From contig NZ_BAABBN010000015.1 in assembly GCF_039537985.1 (NCBI RefSeq), positions 186,001 through 250,000 on the forward strand: a DNA stretch of 64,000 nucleotides. The letters are read 5' to 3'. How positions within the stretch are numbered: the first letter of the stretch is position 1; the number at the start of each line of letters is the position of its first letter. This document shows positions 8,337-17,249 of this stretch, in pieces. A program made the translations under genes and the position numbers. The DNA is from Litoribacillus peritrichatus. Its GTDB lineage: Bacteria > Pseudomonadota > Gammaproteobacteria > Pseudomonadales > Litoribrevibacteraceae. The notes beneath the pieces are model-generated. The model was not told where the DNA came from, did no database searches, and was given only the letters and a program-made list of their open reading frames with translations.

Positions 8337-8699
8337 ATGGATAAGCCCTTAGAAACAGAGCACAAAAAGGCATTGGTTAAACGTTTGGAGACTTTTGCAG
8401 ACCTGATGGAAACACGATGGCGAATACCGGGAACAAACATTCCGGTTGGGCTGGATTTCCTTTTGGGACTGTTTCCTGTGGCCGGGGATGTATTTACGGG
8501 GTTGTTGAGTTGCTGGTTGGTTTGGAAGGCAAGAGCGCTGCACTTGCCTAAGAGAATTTATGTGAGAATGATCATTAACATTATGGTTGATGTGGTCGTG
8601 GGGTCTGTGCCCGTGCTGGGGGATATATTCGATCTGGCCTACCGAGCGAATACGAGAAATGTACGTCTATTGGTTAAATATCTGAAACAAGGCGCTTAG
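8337..8699 (+). CDS. DUF4112 domain-containing protein
   Basis: A 120-residue protein with a strong ribosome-binding site (GGAGGTGA at 8322-8329). The sequence WRIPGTNIPVGLDFLLGLFPVAGDVFTG near residues 28-55, followed by a second hydrophobic block ending in VPVLGDIFDLAYRANTRN, is characteristic of DUF4112. It has two short hydrophobic segments and is probably membrane-associated. The family has no established function. It stands alone between divergent and convergent neighbours. Confidence 0.85.
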   Translation: MDKPLETEHKKALVKRLETFADLMETRWRIPGTNIPVGLDFLLGLFPVAGDVFTGLLSCWLVWKARALHLPKRIYVRMIINIMVDVVVGSVPVLGDIFDLAYRANTRNVRLLVKYLKQGA

Positions 8700-8760
8700 C
8701 CGGTTGTTACTCATTCTCAGTTAGTGTTTATTGGAGCGTTTGAGCTAAGACGTCTTGTCA

Positions 8761-8967
8761 TTATTCTGCCGGTCTTTTAAGAACGTATTGTCTGTATACT
8801 TTTTTGGCTGCCCAGCGGGTTGTTGTTGATATCAGTAATACCGCACCAATCAGCCATAACAGATCATCTTGGGAAGGTGGTGGCAGAAAGTAATTGATAG
8901 ATAAAGCCAATGATAAAAGTACTACCGTTGAAATGGCTGTCGCAAATAAGTTTTCTTTATGATCCAT
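8761..8967 (-). CDS. Small predicted two-helix membrane protein, function unknown
   Basis: This 68-residue ORF encodes two hydrophobic segments (about residues 9-27 and 37-50) joined by a Pro/Asp-rich turn, then a basic tail (RWAAKKVYRQYVLKRP). The charge pattern suggests both termini in the cytoplasm. I do not recognise the family and no strong ribosome-binding site is visible, so a chance ORF is possible. It lies downstream of the histidine kinase on the same strand, 111 bp away. Confidence 0.5.
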   Translation of the reverse strand: MDHKENLFATAISTVVLLSLALSINYFLPPPSQDDLLWLIGAVLLISTTTRWAAKKVYRQYVLKRPAE

Positions 8968-9078
8968 TAGCTTTGGTACCGATTATTGGGTTCAGGTATT
9001 CATTGGTTTGCCAGTTTAATGGATCTGAACGGAAAGGGAAATATGGGTGTTGAGTGGTTATTGCCGGATGTTGCAGGG

Positions 9079-10701
9079 TTATAAGTATTCGGCTTTTACA
9101 TGATCCCATGGAATGGATATTACAAAATGAGCGCCCTGGTGGGAGTCGTTTGCGAGAGTGATGGTTCCGTGAAGGGCCTGAGTGACCAGATTGTAGATGA
9201 TGTGTGTGCCTAGGCCGCTGCCACCTGTGTCGCGGTTGGTTGTAAAGAAGGGGTCAAAGATTTTCGAAGCTACGCTTTCGGGAATCCCTTTTCCGTCGTC
9301 TCTGTAGTCAATGATCAGCTGATTGTCTTCGAGCTTGGCTAAAATGCAGATGGCGCCGGACGCTTCTTTCTTAAAGCCATGAATGACGGAGTTCATGATT
9401 AAGTTGGTCAGTATTTGGGAAAATACCCCAGGAAAGCTGTTCAGGAAGAGTGAATCTTCAATCTCGAGGTCGAGTCGAAGCTGTTTCTTTCTGAGTTCAG
9501 GTCTGAGTGATGTGATGATGTCGTTTACGTAACTCTTTAGATTGAATAACCGCATTTCTTCACTGGATTGATCTACTGCAACCATTTTAAAGCTTTTTAC
9601 CAGTTGTGCTGCTCGATCCAGGTTTGTGTATACCAAATCATGACACTCTTTTAAGTTGTCTAATGCACTTTCAAATTTGCCTTTACTTAGCTTTCCTTGT
9701 TTAAAGGGTTCTTCGATGTCTTCGATGATGTGTTCGAGGTGAGAAATGGCGGTAATACCAATTCCTATGGGGGTGTTAATCTCGTGAGCAACCCCGGCCA
9801 CCAAACTGCCTAAAGAAGCCATTTTTTCTTGCTCCACCATTTGTTTTTGAGTGTTTTGCAGTTGGGATAGGCTGCTGGATAATTTTTGGTTGGTGGTGTT
9901 TAACTCTTCGGTCCGCAGTTCAACTTTCTTCTCAAGGCTTTGGTTGAGCCTTAGAATTTCTTGTTCTTGTTCTTTTCGCTCGATGTCGTAATGCTCTAAT
10001 TCTTCAAGCATTCGGTTGAATGATTCGCTGAGTGCACCGAGTTCGTCATCGCTCGCTATATCTGCTCGAACACTGTAGTCCTTTTGTGATGCTACTTTAG
10101 AGGTGGTTTCCGTAAGCAATTCGATGGGTTTGGTCAGAGCTCTTTGTGCAATTCTGGAGATGTATAGCGAGATCCCTAATGCTGCAATCACCGATATGAT
10201 GGTGAGAAAAATGCTGTTGAAAACCTGATTCTGCAATTGCAGTAAATCTATGGTGAGCACTGTGTAACCAATGACAGACCCATCGAGAAGAATGGGCTCA
10301 AATATATGTGTTTGTTTGTCACTTAGTTGGATGTCATTAGCATCCAGTAATGTATTGAATTGTTGGATGCTGATGGGTTTACCGAACGTAGCAAAGATAC
10401 TGAGGTCTTGCGTGAACTCGTCTCGTTTTAAAATGGTTGCAGCCAAAATACTTGGAGACACTTTCAAGGATGACAGTAAGTCGCTGACGGCTTCTGTTTG
10501 CTCAAAGCTGATCCCTGCCGCTGAAATTTGACCTATAAACTTAGCCTGTAATCTGGATTGCTGGATCAGACTTTGTTTTTGTTGGTTAATGGTATTGATT
10601 TGTTGGGGAGTGACACTCACCACAACGGCCAGAACGCTGACAGCGACGATGGAATACAGAACTTTGCTTTGGAACGTCAGCTTATTAAACCACTTGCTCA
10701 T
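9079..10701 (-). CDS. Membrane sensor histidine kinase with a CHASE8-like periplasmic domain
   Basis: This 540-residue kinase has a transmembrane helix near residues 13-31, a periplasmic sensor region to about 160, a second helix near 162-182, a HAMP domain (about 183-236) and a coiled coil to 290. The HisKA region follows, with the phospho-acceptor His306 in AGVAHEINTP, then a HATPase with an N box (NLIMNSVIHGF), G1 (DDGKGIP) and G2 (GGSGLGTHI). The periplasmic segment around residues 51-105 looks like the CHASE8 sensor of YfiN-type proteins. A strong AGGAAACGG site precedes its ATG, which overlaps the stop codon of the YfiR-like gene by one base. No receiver protein is adjacent. Confidence 0.9.
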   Translation of the reverse strand: MSKWFNKLTFQSKVLYSIVAVSVLAVVVSVTPQQINTINQQKQSLIQQSRLQAKFIGQISAAGISFEQTEAVSDLLSSLKVSPSILAATILKRDEFTQDLSIFATFGKPISIQQFNTLLDANDIQLSDKQTHIFEPILLDGSVIGYTVLTIDLLQLQNQVFNSIFLTIISVIAALGISLYISRIAQRALTKPIELLTETTSKVASQKDYSVRADIASDDELGALSESFNRMLEELEHYDIERKEQEQEILRLNQSLEKKVELRTEELNTTNQKLSSSLSQLQNTQKQMVEQEKMASLGSLVAGVAHEINTPIGIGITAISHLEHIIEDIEEPFKQGKLSKGKFESALDNLKECHDLVYTNLDRAAQLVKSFKMVAVDQSSEEMRLFNLKSYVNDIITSLRPELRKKQLRLDLEIEDSLFLNSFPGVFSQILTNLIMNSVIHGFKKEASGAICILAKLEDNQLIIDYRDDGKGIPESVASKIFDPFFTTNRDTGGSGLGTHIIYNLVTQALHGTITLANDSHQGAHFVISIPWDHVKAEYL

Positions 10702-11363
10702 TACCGTTTCCTCGCAAGTGACAGAAGTGCAGCATTGATTTCTAATAAAGAATGCGTGAGGTGAGTCTGATCAAGCGAGAAGACCAACTTTCCATTTTCG
10801 ATTTTTAAAAACAATAAGCTGTTCTCTGTATTTTTGTTTTTCGGTGAACTGATGATCAAAGTAGAAGACAGATCTATAGCTTCATCGAACGGAATTTGGG
10901 TGTCTTGATTGAGGTAAATCATGTGGCAACTGCTTTTGTCAGTAGTTAGCATGCCATTTGGGAAGTGAAAAATTTTTAATGTTCGTCCGTTCGATTGTTT
11001 CCCGGATATGCCCCGAGAAAGAAGGGTGTTTAATTCCTGTAAATCATTGCCTATCAGACAGATGTTTAAGTCTGAAGTTGTAACAAACCGTGAATCGGGC
11101 CATTTAATGAACTTGGTGAATTTATAAAGGTAAGCTGCTTCGATTTTTAGCAGTTTTTTTTGATCGACCGTTTGTGCAATTCCGACATTTGAGAAGCAGT
11201 TTAATAAGAGGAACAGGAGTAAGGTGAAGAGGCGTTTATGCTTCTGAGCAGGCGGTTTGTTTTTAATGGTAAGTGGACAAGGGGCTGTTTTTAGGCAATA
11301 GGAAGCAAGTGGTTGATAAACCATCAATGAATGTGGGTGTACGAATAAAAGACCTTTCTTCAT
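10701..11363 (-). CDS. YfiR family (DUF4154) periplasmic protein
   Basis: The mature part (from about residue 66) matches DUF4154/YfiR: IEAAYLYKFTKFIKWPDSRF, NICLIGNDLQELNTLLSR, CHMIYLNQDT, LIISSPKN and the closing FSLDQTHLTHSLLEINAALLSLARK. In Pseudomonas, YfiR is a periplasmic repressor of the diguanylate cyclase YfiN. Here the partner gene, overlapping by one base, is a histidine kinase. A hydrophobic signal segment (FTLLLFLLLNCFSN) lies at residues 45-58. This leaves an unusually long basic N-terminus, so the ATG at 11363 is uncertain; 11324 is the other candidate and neither has a good ribosome-binding site. Confidence 0.85.
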   Translation of the reverse strand: MKKGLLFVHPHSLMVYQPLASYCLKTAPCPLTIKNKPPAQKHKRLFTLLLFLLLNCFSNVGIAQTVDQKKLLKIEAAYLYKFTKFIKWPDSRFVTTSDLNICLIGNDLQELNTLLSRGISGKQSNGRTLKIFHFPNGMLTTDKSSCHMIYLNQDTQIPFDEAIDLSSTLIISSPKNKNTENSLLFLKIENGKLVFSLDQTHLTHSLLEINAALLSLARKR

Positions 11364-11742
11364 GTCATTGAGAGTCTATATGCTTAGCTCCAGTCGATGT
11401 TTTTGTTTGTATGAAGTACAAACACTTAAGGTGATTATTTTTTTTATGAAAGCTCACCAAGTATAGAACTCTTCACTATTATTGCTAGTAAAAGCGTTGA
11501 ATTTAAATGAAAAATTCTCGGCTCCTAGGCTGACAAGTTGGGCGCTTTAGGCTGTTTTATTAAGGTTACCTTCTCATTAAAACCTTTCCGGTTTGTCTGT
11601 TTAAACTGTCTGATGATGACCGATGTGGATTCAAAAAGTGGGGTTAATTTTAGGAATTTGATGATTTCTGGTGTGTGTGTGATCAATATGGTTTAAAATG
11701 CCCGGCTCTTTTAGTTTGATGTCGACGTACGGCGAGGGTTTT
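11364..11742. other. Intergenic region between the YfiR-like gene and lepA
   Basis: No gene is supported here. It must hold divergent promoters. For lepA a plausible -10 is TTTAAAAT at 11692-11699, followed by the GC-rich GCCCGGC, but no good -35 is visible. A short GT dinucleotide run lies at 11671-11681. For the minus-strand gene I see no clear promoter. Confidence 0.5.
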
Positions 11743-13542
11743 GTGAGTTCCTTGGATCATATTCGTAATTTTTCGATTATTGCCCATATCGATCATGGTA
11801 AGTCTACCATTGCAGATCGTTTTATTCAGATGTGTGGTGGCCTTAGTGAGCGGGAAATGGCTGCTCAAGTCTTGGATTCCATGGATCTTGAACGTGAGCG
11901 CGGAATTACTATTAAAGCCCAAAGTGTTACTTTGGATTATAAAAGTAAAGACGGAAATACATATCAGTTAAATTTCATTGATACTCCCGGACACGTCGAT
12001 TTTTCTTATGAGGTATCCCGGTCTTTGGCGGCCTGTGAAGGCGCGCTGTTAGTGGTGGACGCTGCTCAAGGTGTGGAGGCCCAATCCGTAGCGAATTGTT
12101 ATACCGCAATTGAGCAAGGGTTAGAGGTTGTCCCGATTTTAAATAAAATGGACTTGCCTCAAGCCGAACCTGAAAAAGTTCAGGCAGAAATTGAAGACAT
12201 TATCGGTATTGATGCGACTGATGCCACCCCTTGCAGTGCTAAAAGCGGCATGGGTATGGAAGACGTGCTGGAAGCACTGGTTCAGAAAATTCCTCCACCT
12301 GAGGGTGAGGTAGACGGTGATTTACAGGCGTTGATTATTGATTCCTGGTTTGATAATTATCTTGGCGTTATTTCATTAGTCCGGGTGAAAAACGGAACAT
12401 TGAAGAAAGGCGATAAGATTACTATTAAATCCACGGGGCAGTCGCACCTCGTTGATCGTATTGGTATTTTTACCCCAAAACGGACTGAAACGGGCATTCT
12501 TAAAGCTGGGGAAGTGGGCTTTATTTGTGCCAGTATTAAAGACATTCATGGTGCCCCCGTTGGTGACACCATTACATTGGCTAAAACGCCAGATGTGCCT
12601 ATGTTGCCGGGTTTCCAGAAAGTAAAACCTCAGGTGTACGCAGGCCTTTTCCCTGTCAGCTCCGATGATTACGAAGATTTTCGTGAAGCATTGGCCAAAC
12701 TGACGTTGAATGATGCTTCTTTGTTTTATGAACCAGAGTCTTCCGATGCGTTAGGTTTTGGTTTCCGCTGTGGTTTCTTAGGCATGCTGCACATGGAAAT
12801 CATTCAGGAACGTTTGGAGCGTGAATATAATCTGGACTTGATTACTACGGCTCCTACCGTGGTGTATGAAGTAGTAACCACTAAAGGCGAGACCGTACAG
12901 GTTGATAACCCCTCTCGTTTGCCGCCGGTGGGGTCAATTGCTGAAATGAGAGAGCCGATTGTTCGGGCGAACATTCTTGTTCCTCAGGACTACCTTGGTA
13001 ATGTTATTACTTTATGCGTGTCTAAGCGCGGCGTTCAAAAAGACATGCAGTTTGTTGGCGGTCAGGTTTCACTGAATTATGAAATTCCAATGAGTGAAGT
13101 GGTGATGGACTTCTTCGATCGTCTTAAATCGGTGAGTCGAGGTTTTGCATCATTAGATTTTAGCTTTGAGCGTTTTGAGCAATCGGACATGGTTCGCCTG
13201 GATATCATGATCAACGGTGACCGGGTTGATGCTTTAGCGGTCATTGTTCACAGAGATATTAGCCAGAGCAAAGGCCGAGCACTTGTTGAGAAAATGAAAG
13301 AATTGATCCCTCGTCAAATGTATGATGTGGCAATTCAGGCGAGTATCGGAAACCAGGTAATTGCTCGCTCAAATGTAAAAGCCTTGCGAAAGAATGTGAC
13401 CGCTAAGTGTTATGGTGGTGACGTGAGCCGTAAGAAGAAGCTGCTTCAGAAGCAAAAAGAAGGTAAAAAGCGAATGAAGCAAGTGGGCAGTGTTGAAGTT
13501 CCGCAGGAAGCGTTCCTGGCGGTATTAAGGGTAGATGACTGA
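11743..13542 (+). CDS. lepA: Elongation factor 4 (ribosome back-translocase GTPase)
   Basis: LepA is a translational GTPase acting on the ribosome. The G1 motif is AHIDHGKST near residues 13-21, with DTPGH and NKMD later and the LepA-specific C-terminal domain (ALRKNVTAKCYGGDVSRKKKLL). I chose GTG 11743 because GCGAGGG (11732-11737) is ideally spaced and the resulting 599 residues equal the E. coli protein. A longer reading from ATG 11698 adds an unrelated 15-residue tail. The stop codon overlaps lepB by eight bases, the usual lepA-lepB operon. Confidence 0.97.
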   Translation: MSSLDHIRNFSIIAHIDHGKSTIADRFIQMCGGLSEREMAAQVLDSMDLERERGITIKAQSVTLDYKSKDGNTYQLNFIDTPGHVDFSYEVSRSLAACEGALLVVDAAQGVEAQSVANCYTAIEQGLEVVPILNKMDLPQAEPEKVQAEIEDIIGIDATDATPCSAKSGMGMEDVLEALVQKIPPPEGEVDGDLQALIIDSWFDNYLGVISLVRVKNGTLKKGDKITIKSTGQSHLVDRIGIFTPKRTETGILKAGEVGFICASIKDIHGAPVGDTITLAKTPDVPMLPGFQKVKPQVYAGLFPVSSDDYEDFREALAKLTLNDASLFYEPESSDALGFGFRCGFLGMLHMEIIQERLEREYNLDLITTAPTVVYEVVTTKGETVQVDNPSRLPPVGSIAEMREPIVRANILVPQDYLGNVITLCVSKRGVQKDMQFVGGQVSLNYEIPMSEVVMDFFDRLKSVSRGFASLDFSFERFEQSDMVRLDIMINGDRVDALAVIVHRDISQSKGRALVEKMKELIPRQMYDVAIQASIGNQVIARSNVKALRKNVTAKCYGGDVSRKKKLLQKQKEGKKRMKQVGSVEVPQEAFLAVLRVDD

Positions 13543-14374
13543 TATGGATATCGATTTTCCGCTGGTTTTAGTGGTTTTAACGTTCGCTTGTGGCCTGGGT
13601 TGGTTATTGGATGTGTTGGTATTCCAGAAACCCAGAAAACAAAAAATCTCCGAGATGCGAACGAAGTTGGGTATTAAAGCAACGGACACGCCATCCTCTG
13701 AACAGCAAGAAGTTCTGGATAAGTTGGCTCGGGAGCCATACCTAATTGAGCTGGGGAAGTCCTTTTTTCCTGTGTTTTTTGTTGTTTTGGTTGTGCGTTC
13801 GTTTGTTGCAGAGCCTTTTCAAATCCCCTCGGGTTCGATGTTACCGACGTTAAAAGTTAATGACTTCATTTTGGTGAATAAATTTGAATATGGCTTAAGA
13901 CTCCCAGTGGCTGGTACTAAGGTGGTGCCGTACAAAGATCCTGCCCGTGGTGATGTTATGGTGTTCAAATTCCCAAACAATCCTAAAATCAACTTTATTA
14001 AACGAGTGGTTGGCTTACCGGGTGACCGAATTACTTATAAAGATAAGCAGCTCTTTATCAATGATAAACTGGTCGAAGAAACGCTCATTCAGCCACCAAG
14101 CTTACAAAACAGAATGGGGAGCTATACTGAACAGTTAGGAGAGGTTTCTCATCAGATTTATAAAGCGAGCTCCATGGCGCGGGTGAATAAAACCTGGACG
14201 GTACCGGAAGGGCATTATTTTGTGATGGGCGACAACAGAGACAACAGTAACGATAGCCGTTTCTGGGGATTTGTTCCTGACGAATTGGTGGTGGGTAAGG
14301 CGTTCGCAGTGTGGATGCACTGGGAAGGCATTTTCAACTTACCTTCATTCTCTGAAAGTCGATGGATTGAGTGA
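13535..14374 (+). CDS. lepB: Signal peptidase I
   Basis: This inner-membrane serine protease removes signal peptides from exported proteins. There are two N-terminal membrane helices (about residues 9-29 and 76-91). The catalytic Ser101 sits in FQIPSGSMLPTL and the general-base Lys156 in INFIKRVVGLPGD. The GDNRDNSNDSRFWG box is near residues 230-243. The 279 residues compare with 324 in E. coli. It overlaps the end of lepA and is followed by the DUF4845 gene. Confidence 0.97.
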   Translation: MTDMDIDFPLVLVVLTFACGLGWLLDVLVFQKPRKQKISEMRTKLGIKATDTPSSEQQEVLDKLAREPYLIELGKSFFPVFFVVLVVRSFVAEPFQIPSGSMLPTLKVNDFILVNKFEYGLRLPVAGTKVVPYKDPARGDVMVFKFPNNPKINFIKRVVGLPGDRITYKDKQLFINDKLVEETLIQPPSLQNRMGSYTEQLGEVSHQIYKASSMARVNKTWTVPEGHYFVMGDNRDNSNDSRFWGFVPDELVVGKAFAVWMHWEGIFNLPSFSESRWIE

Positions 14375-14422
14375 TCTGATTCCGGCTTTTGGATAATTTA
14401 TTGAACACTTATGGAGTAGAAA

Positions 14423-14794
14423 ATGCAGGCTAGAAAACAAGCTGGTTGGACCATGTGGTCATTAATGTTTACTTTATTTGTTGTTGGGTTTGCTGCATGG
14501 ATGGGATTGAAAATTGTTCCCGAGTATTTGGATAACAATACAATTAGATCAGTATTAAAGCCCTTAGGTCAGGATCGCTCTTTATCTGAAGCTTCTTATG
14601 ACGAAATTTCAACGTTGATAGTTAAGCGCCTAGATATCAATAGTATTTATTCGATCAAGCCTAAAGACATTACCTATGTTGAAAATGAAAACCATCTTCA
14701 GGTAAGAATTGATTATGAGAAACGTATTCCAATGGTTTCCAACATCGATGTGGTTTTAACTTTTAAAAATCATGTAAACATTCAGAGCAACTAA
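14423..14794 (+). CDS. DUF4845 domain-containing membrane protein
   Basis: A 123-residue protein with one N-terminal transmembrane helix (about residues 11-31), then KIVPEYLDNNTIRSVL, which is typical of DUF4845. The remainder is a small soluble domain, probably periplasmic. A GGAG ribosome-binding site lies before the ATG. It sits between lepB and rnc, a position often conserved for this family in gammaproteobacteria. No function is established. Confidence 0.85.
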   Translation: MQARKQAGWTMWSLMFTLFVVGFAAWMGLKIVPEYLDNNTIRSVLKPLGQDRSLSEASYDEISTLIVKRLDINSIYSIKPKDITYVENENHLQVRIDYEKRIPMVSNIDVVLTFKNHVNIQSN

Positions 14795-14804
14795 CTGCAT
14801 TTCA

Positions 14805-15503
14805 ATGACAAGTAAGTATAAAAGTTTAGATAAAAAGCTGGGTTACAGTTTTAAAGACATTGAGTTATTAGAGTTGGCGCTGAGCCACAGAAGTGTCGGA
14901 AACACTAATAACGAGCGCCTTGAGTTTCTGGGCGACTCCATCCTCAATTTTGTGATAGGTGAAGATCTTTATCGTCGTTTTCCAGATATTCAGGAAGGGC
15001 ATCTAAGTCGTTTAAGGGCCCGAATGGTGAAGGGTGCTACTTTAGCTGAGTTAGGGCTGGAGTTTGGCTTGAGCGACTTCATGAAAATGGGCGCAGGTGA
15101 ACTGAAAAGCGGCGGTTATCGTCGTGAGTCCATTCTGGCCGATGCCGTGGAAGCTATTATTGGGGCCATTCATCTTGAGAATAATGGCGACATGTCCGTT
15201 TGTAAGCGAGTCATTTTGGCTTGGTATCAGTCACGGCTCGATAAATTATCCATTAAAGATACCCTTAAAGATCCTAAAACCCGCTTACAGGAGTTTTTGC
15301 AGTCTCGTAAATTGGCGTTACCTGAATATGAAGTGGTCAAGGTGAAAGGCCTGTCACATAAGCAGACATTTCATGTCGAATGCAGAGTGGAAGGTACGGA
15401 AGAGGTCGCCACAGGAACGGGAACAAGCCGTCGGATCGCAGAGCAAGTAGCAGCCGCTGAAGCGCTTATTTTATTAGGCGTTGATACCCGTGAGAACGTT
15501 TAA
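14805..15503 (+). CDS. rnc: Ribonuclease III
   Basis: This double-strand-specific endoribonuclease matures rRNA precursors and processes structured mRNAs. The RNase III signature NERLEFLGDSILNFVI gives the metal-binding Glu40 and Asp44, and a second acidic cluster lies in ILADAVEAIIGA near residues 108-119. A double-stranded-RNA-binding domain fills the C-terminal 70 residues and ends in the usual ASRRIAEQ-like helix (here TSRRIAEQVAAAEAL). The 232 residues are close to E. coli (226). It lies 10 bp after the DUF4845 gene and 17 bp before era. Confidence 0.97.
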   Translation: MTSKYKSLDKKLGYSFKDIELLELALSHRSVGNTNNERLEFLGDSILNFVIGEDLYRRFPDIQEGHLSRLRARMVKGATLAELGLEFGLSDFMKMGAGELKSGGYRRESILADAVEAIIGAIHLENNGDMSVCKRVILAWYQSRLDKLSIKDTLKDPKTRLQEFLQSRKLALPEYEVVKVKGLSHKQTFHVECRVEGTEEVATGTGTSRRIAEQVAAAEALILLGVDTRENV

Positions 15504-15520
15504 AGCTTGGAGAGTAGTTA

Positions 15521-16435
15521 ATGAGCTTAGATAGTAATGAAAATTCACGTTGCGGTTATGTAGCGATTGTCGGTCGACCTAACGTTGGGAAGTCAACGTT
15601 GTTGAATAAAATCTTAGGGCAAAAGATCAGCATTACTTGCCGTAAGCCTCAAACAACCCGTCATCAGATCATGGGTGTGAAAACGGAAGAGGGTGTCCAG
15701 ACCGTCTATGTCGACACCCCTGGATTGCACTTAAACAAAGACAAAGCCCTGAATCGTTTTATGAATAAGGCGGCTGCATCAGCACTGGACGGTGTGGATG
15801 TGGTTGTTTTTATTATTGATAGAACCGCTTGGACTGAAGAAGAAGACTACGTTCTTGAAAAGGTAAAACGCTCAGGCATTCCTACCATTTTAGCGGTGAA
15901 TAAAGTGGATTGGCTGGAAGACAAAGAGTCTTTGCTGCCGTTTCTTCAGGAGATCAGTGCGAAACATGATTTTGTTGAGATGATTCCTTTGTCTGCTAAA
16001 ACGGGCAGACAAGTCGATGTACTTCAGCAAAAAGTCGAAGCCTTGCTCCCTGAGAGCCCCTATATTTACCCTGAGGATCAACTGACTGACCGAAGTTCGC
16101 GATTCTTATCGGCTGAAATTGTTCGTGAAAAAGTCATGCGTTTGATGGGCGAAGAAGTGCCCTATCAGATGACGGTTATGATTGAACGCTTTAAAGTGAT
16201 TAAAGGTCGTATCCATATTGATGCAACCATTTATGTTGAAAAGCAAGGTCAAAAGTTGATTCTGATTGGTAATAAAGGTGAAAGCATTAAGCAAATAGGC
16301 ATCGACGCCCGTAGGGATATGGAGCTTTTGTTTGATAATCAGGTCGTGCTTAAGCTGTGGGTGAAAGTTAAAAGTGGTTGGTCTGATGATGAACGAGCGC
16401 TTCAAAGTCTTGGCTATTTAGATCAAATGGAATAA
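15521..16435 (+). CDS. era: GTPase Era, 16S rRNA-binding ribosome assembly factor
   Basis: Era couples GTP hydrolysis to 30S subunit maturation. G1 is GRPNVGKS (residues 18-25), followed by the Era-specific KPQTTRHQIMG, DTPG, NKVD and the C-terminal KH domain with KLILIGNKGESIKQIG. The 304 residues match E. coli (301). Where most Era proteins have a serine (ISITSRKPQTT) this one has ISITCRKPQTT, probably a neutral change. A GGAG ribosome-binding site precedes the ATG. The rnc-era-recO order is the classical one. Confidence 0.97.
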   Translation: MSLDSNENSRCGYVAIVGRPNVGKSTLLNKILGQKISITCRKPQTTRHQIMGVKTEEGVQTVYVDTPGLHLNKDKALNRFMNKAAASALDGVDVVVFIIDRTAWTEEEDYVLEKVKRSGIPTILAVNKVDWLEDKESLLPFLQEISAKHDFVEMIPLSAKTGRQVDVLQQKVEALLPESPYIYPEDQLTDRSSRFLSAEIVREKVMRLMGEEVPYQMTVMIERFKVIKGRIHIDATIYVEKQGQKLILIGNKGESIKQIGIDARRDMELLFDNQVVLKLWVKVKSGWSDDERALQSLGYLDQME

Positions 16436-16454
16436 CTTCAGAAGATTTCAATCC

Positions 16455-17201
16455 GTGTCTGAACACGTTGAGTTTCAGCCTTCATTTTTATTACATCAGC
16501 GTTGTGTGGGTGAGAAAGACGCACTTTGTACGTTTTTCACCCGCGAATATGGCCGCCTGAATGTTTGGGTAAAAGGTAAGTACAGTGAGCAAGGTCAAAT
16601 CCCCTTGTTCAAGCCCTTGCTGATTTCCTGGCGAGCCTCTGAAACATCTCTGCAATTAACGCATATTGAAATTAATCGTCAGCATCCTCTGATTTGCCAT
16701 TCTTCCATCGTTTCTGATTTTCTATACAGTGCATTTTACGTCAATGAACTGAACTATAAGTTGTTGCCCGAATTTGCTGCCTCTGAAGAACTGTACAGCC
16801 ATTATGTTTGGCTGCTAGAGTCTATGGCGCAAAAGCTCTATATTGAACCCATACTTCGAGCGTATGAACTTCAGCTGTTGGTTGAAACTGGCAATATTTC
16901 GGATATTTTCTCCGATGTTTTGACTGGTGCGCCTTTGAATTCAGGCCACTTTTATCGCTGTATTAATCACTCCGAGTTGGGTTTTGGACTGACTCAAGTT
17001 GATCAGCGATTTACTGAAAAAAATCGAACACAATGTTTTTTGGGCGAACATTTACTTAAATTTGAAGCCAATTGTTTGGATACCGAAGTATCTTTATCGG
17101 ATATCAAACGCTTAATGCGGATATTAATACACTCGACATTGAAAGGCGAAACACTGAAAAGCCGGACATTATTTACTAGCTTTAAGAAAAAAGGGTGTTA
17201 G
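16455..17201 (+). CDS. recO: DNA repair protein RecO
   Basis: RecO helps load RecA on gaps with RecF and RecR. The N-terminal OB-fold begins with PSFLLHQRCVGEKDALCTFFTREYGRLN, which fits the family, and the rest is the helical C-terminal domain. Its length of 248 residues is normal. The start is a GTG at 16455 with a weak upstream site. The gene follows era by 19 bp and precedes pdxJ by 48 bp. RecO is poorly conserved, so position as well as sequence supports the call. Confidence 0.93.
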   Translation: MSEHVEFQPSFLLHQRCVGEKDALCTFFTREYGRLNVWVKGKYSEQGQIPLFKPLLISWRASETSLQLTHIEINRQHPLICHSSIVSDFLYSAFYVNELNYKLLPEFAASEELYSHYVWLLESMAQKLYIEPILRAYELQLLVETGNISDIFSDVLTGAPLNSGHFYRCINHSELGFGLTQVDQRFTEKNRTQCFLGEHLLKFEANCLDTEVSLSDIKRLMRILIHSTLKGETLKSRTLFTSFKKKGC

Positions 17202-17249
17202 CTTAAGCGAATGAAATTACTTTTAGTCAATTAAAGGAAGAACACAGGC

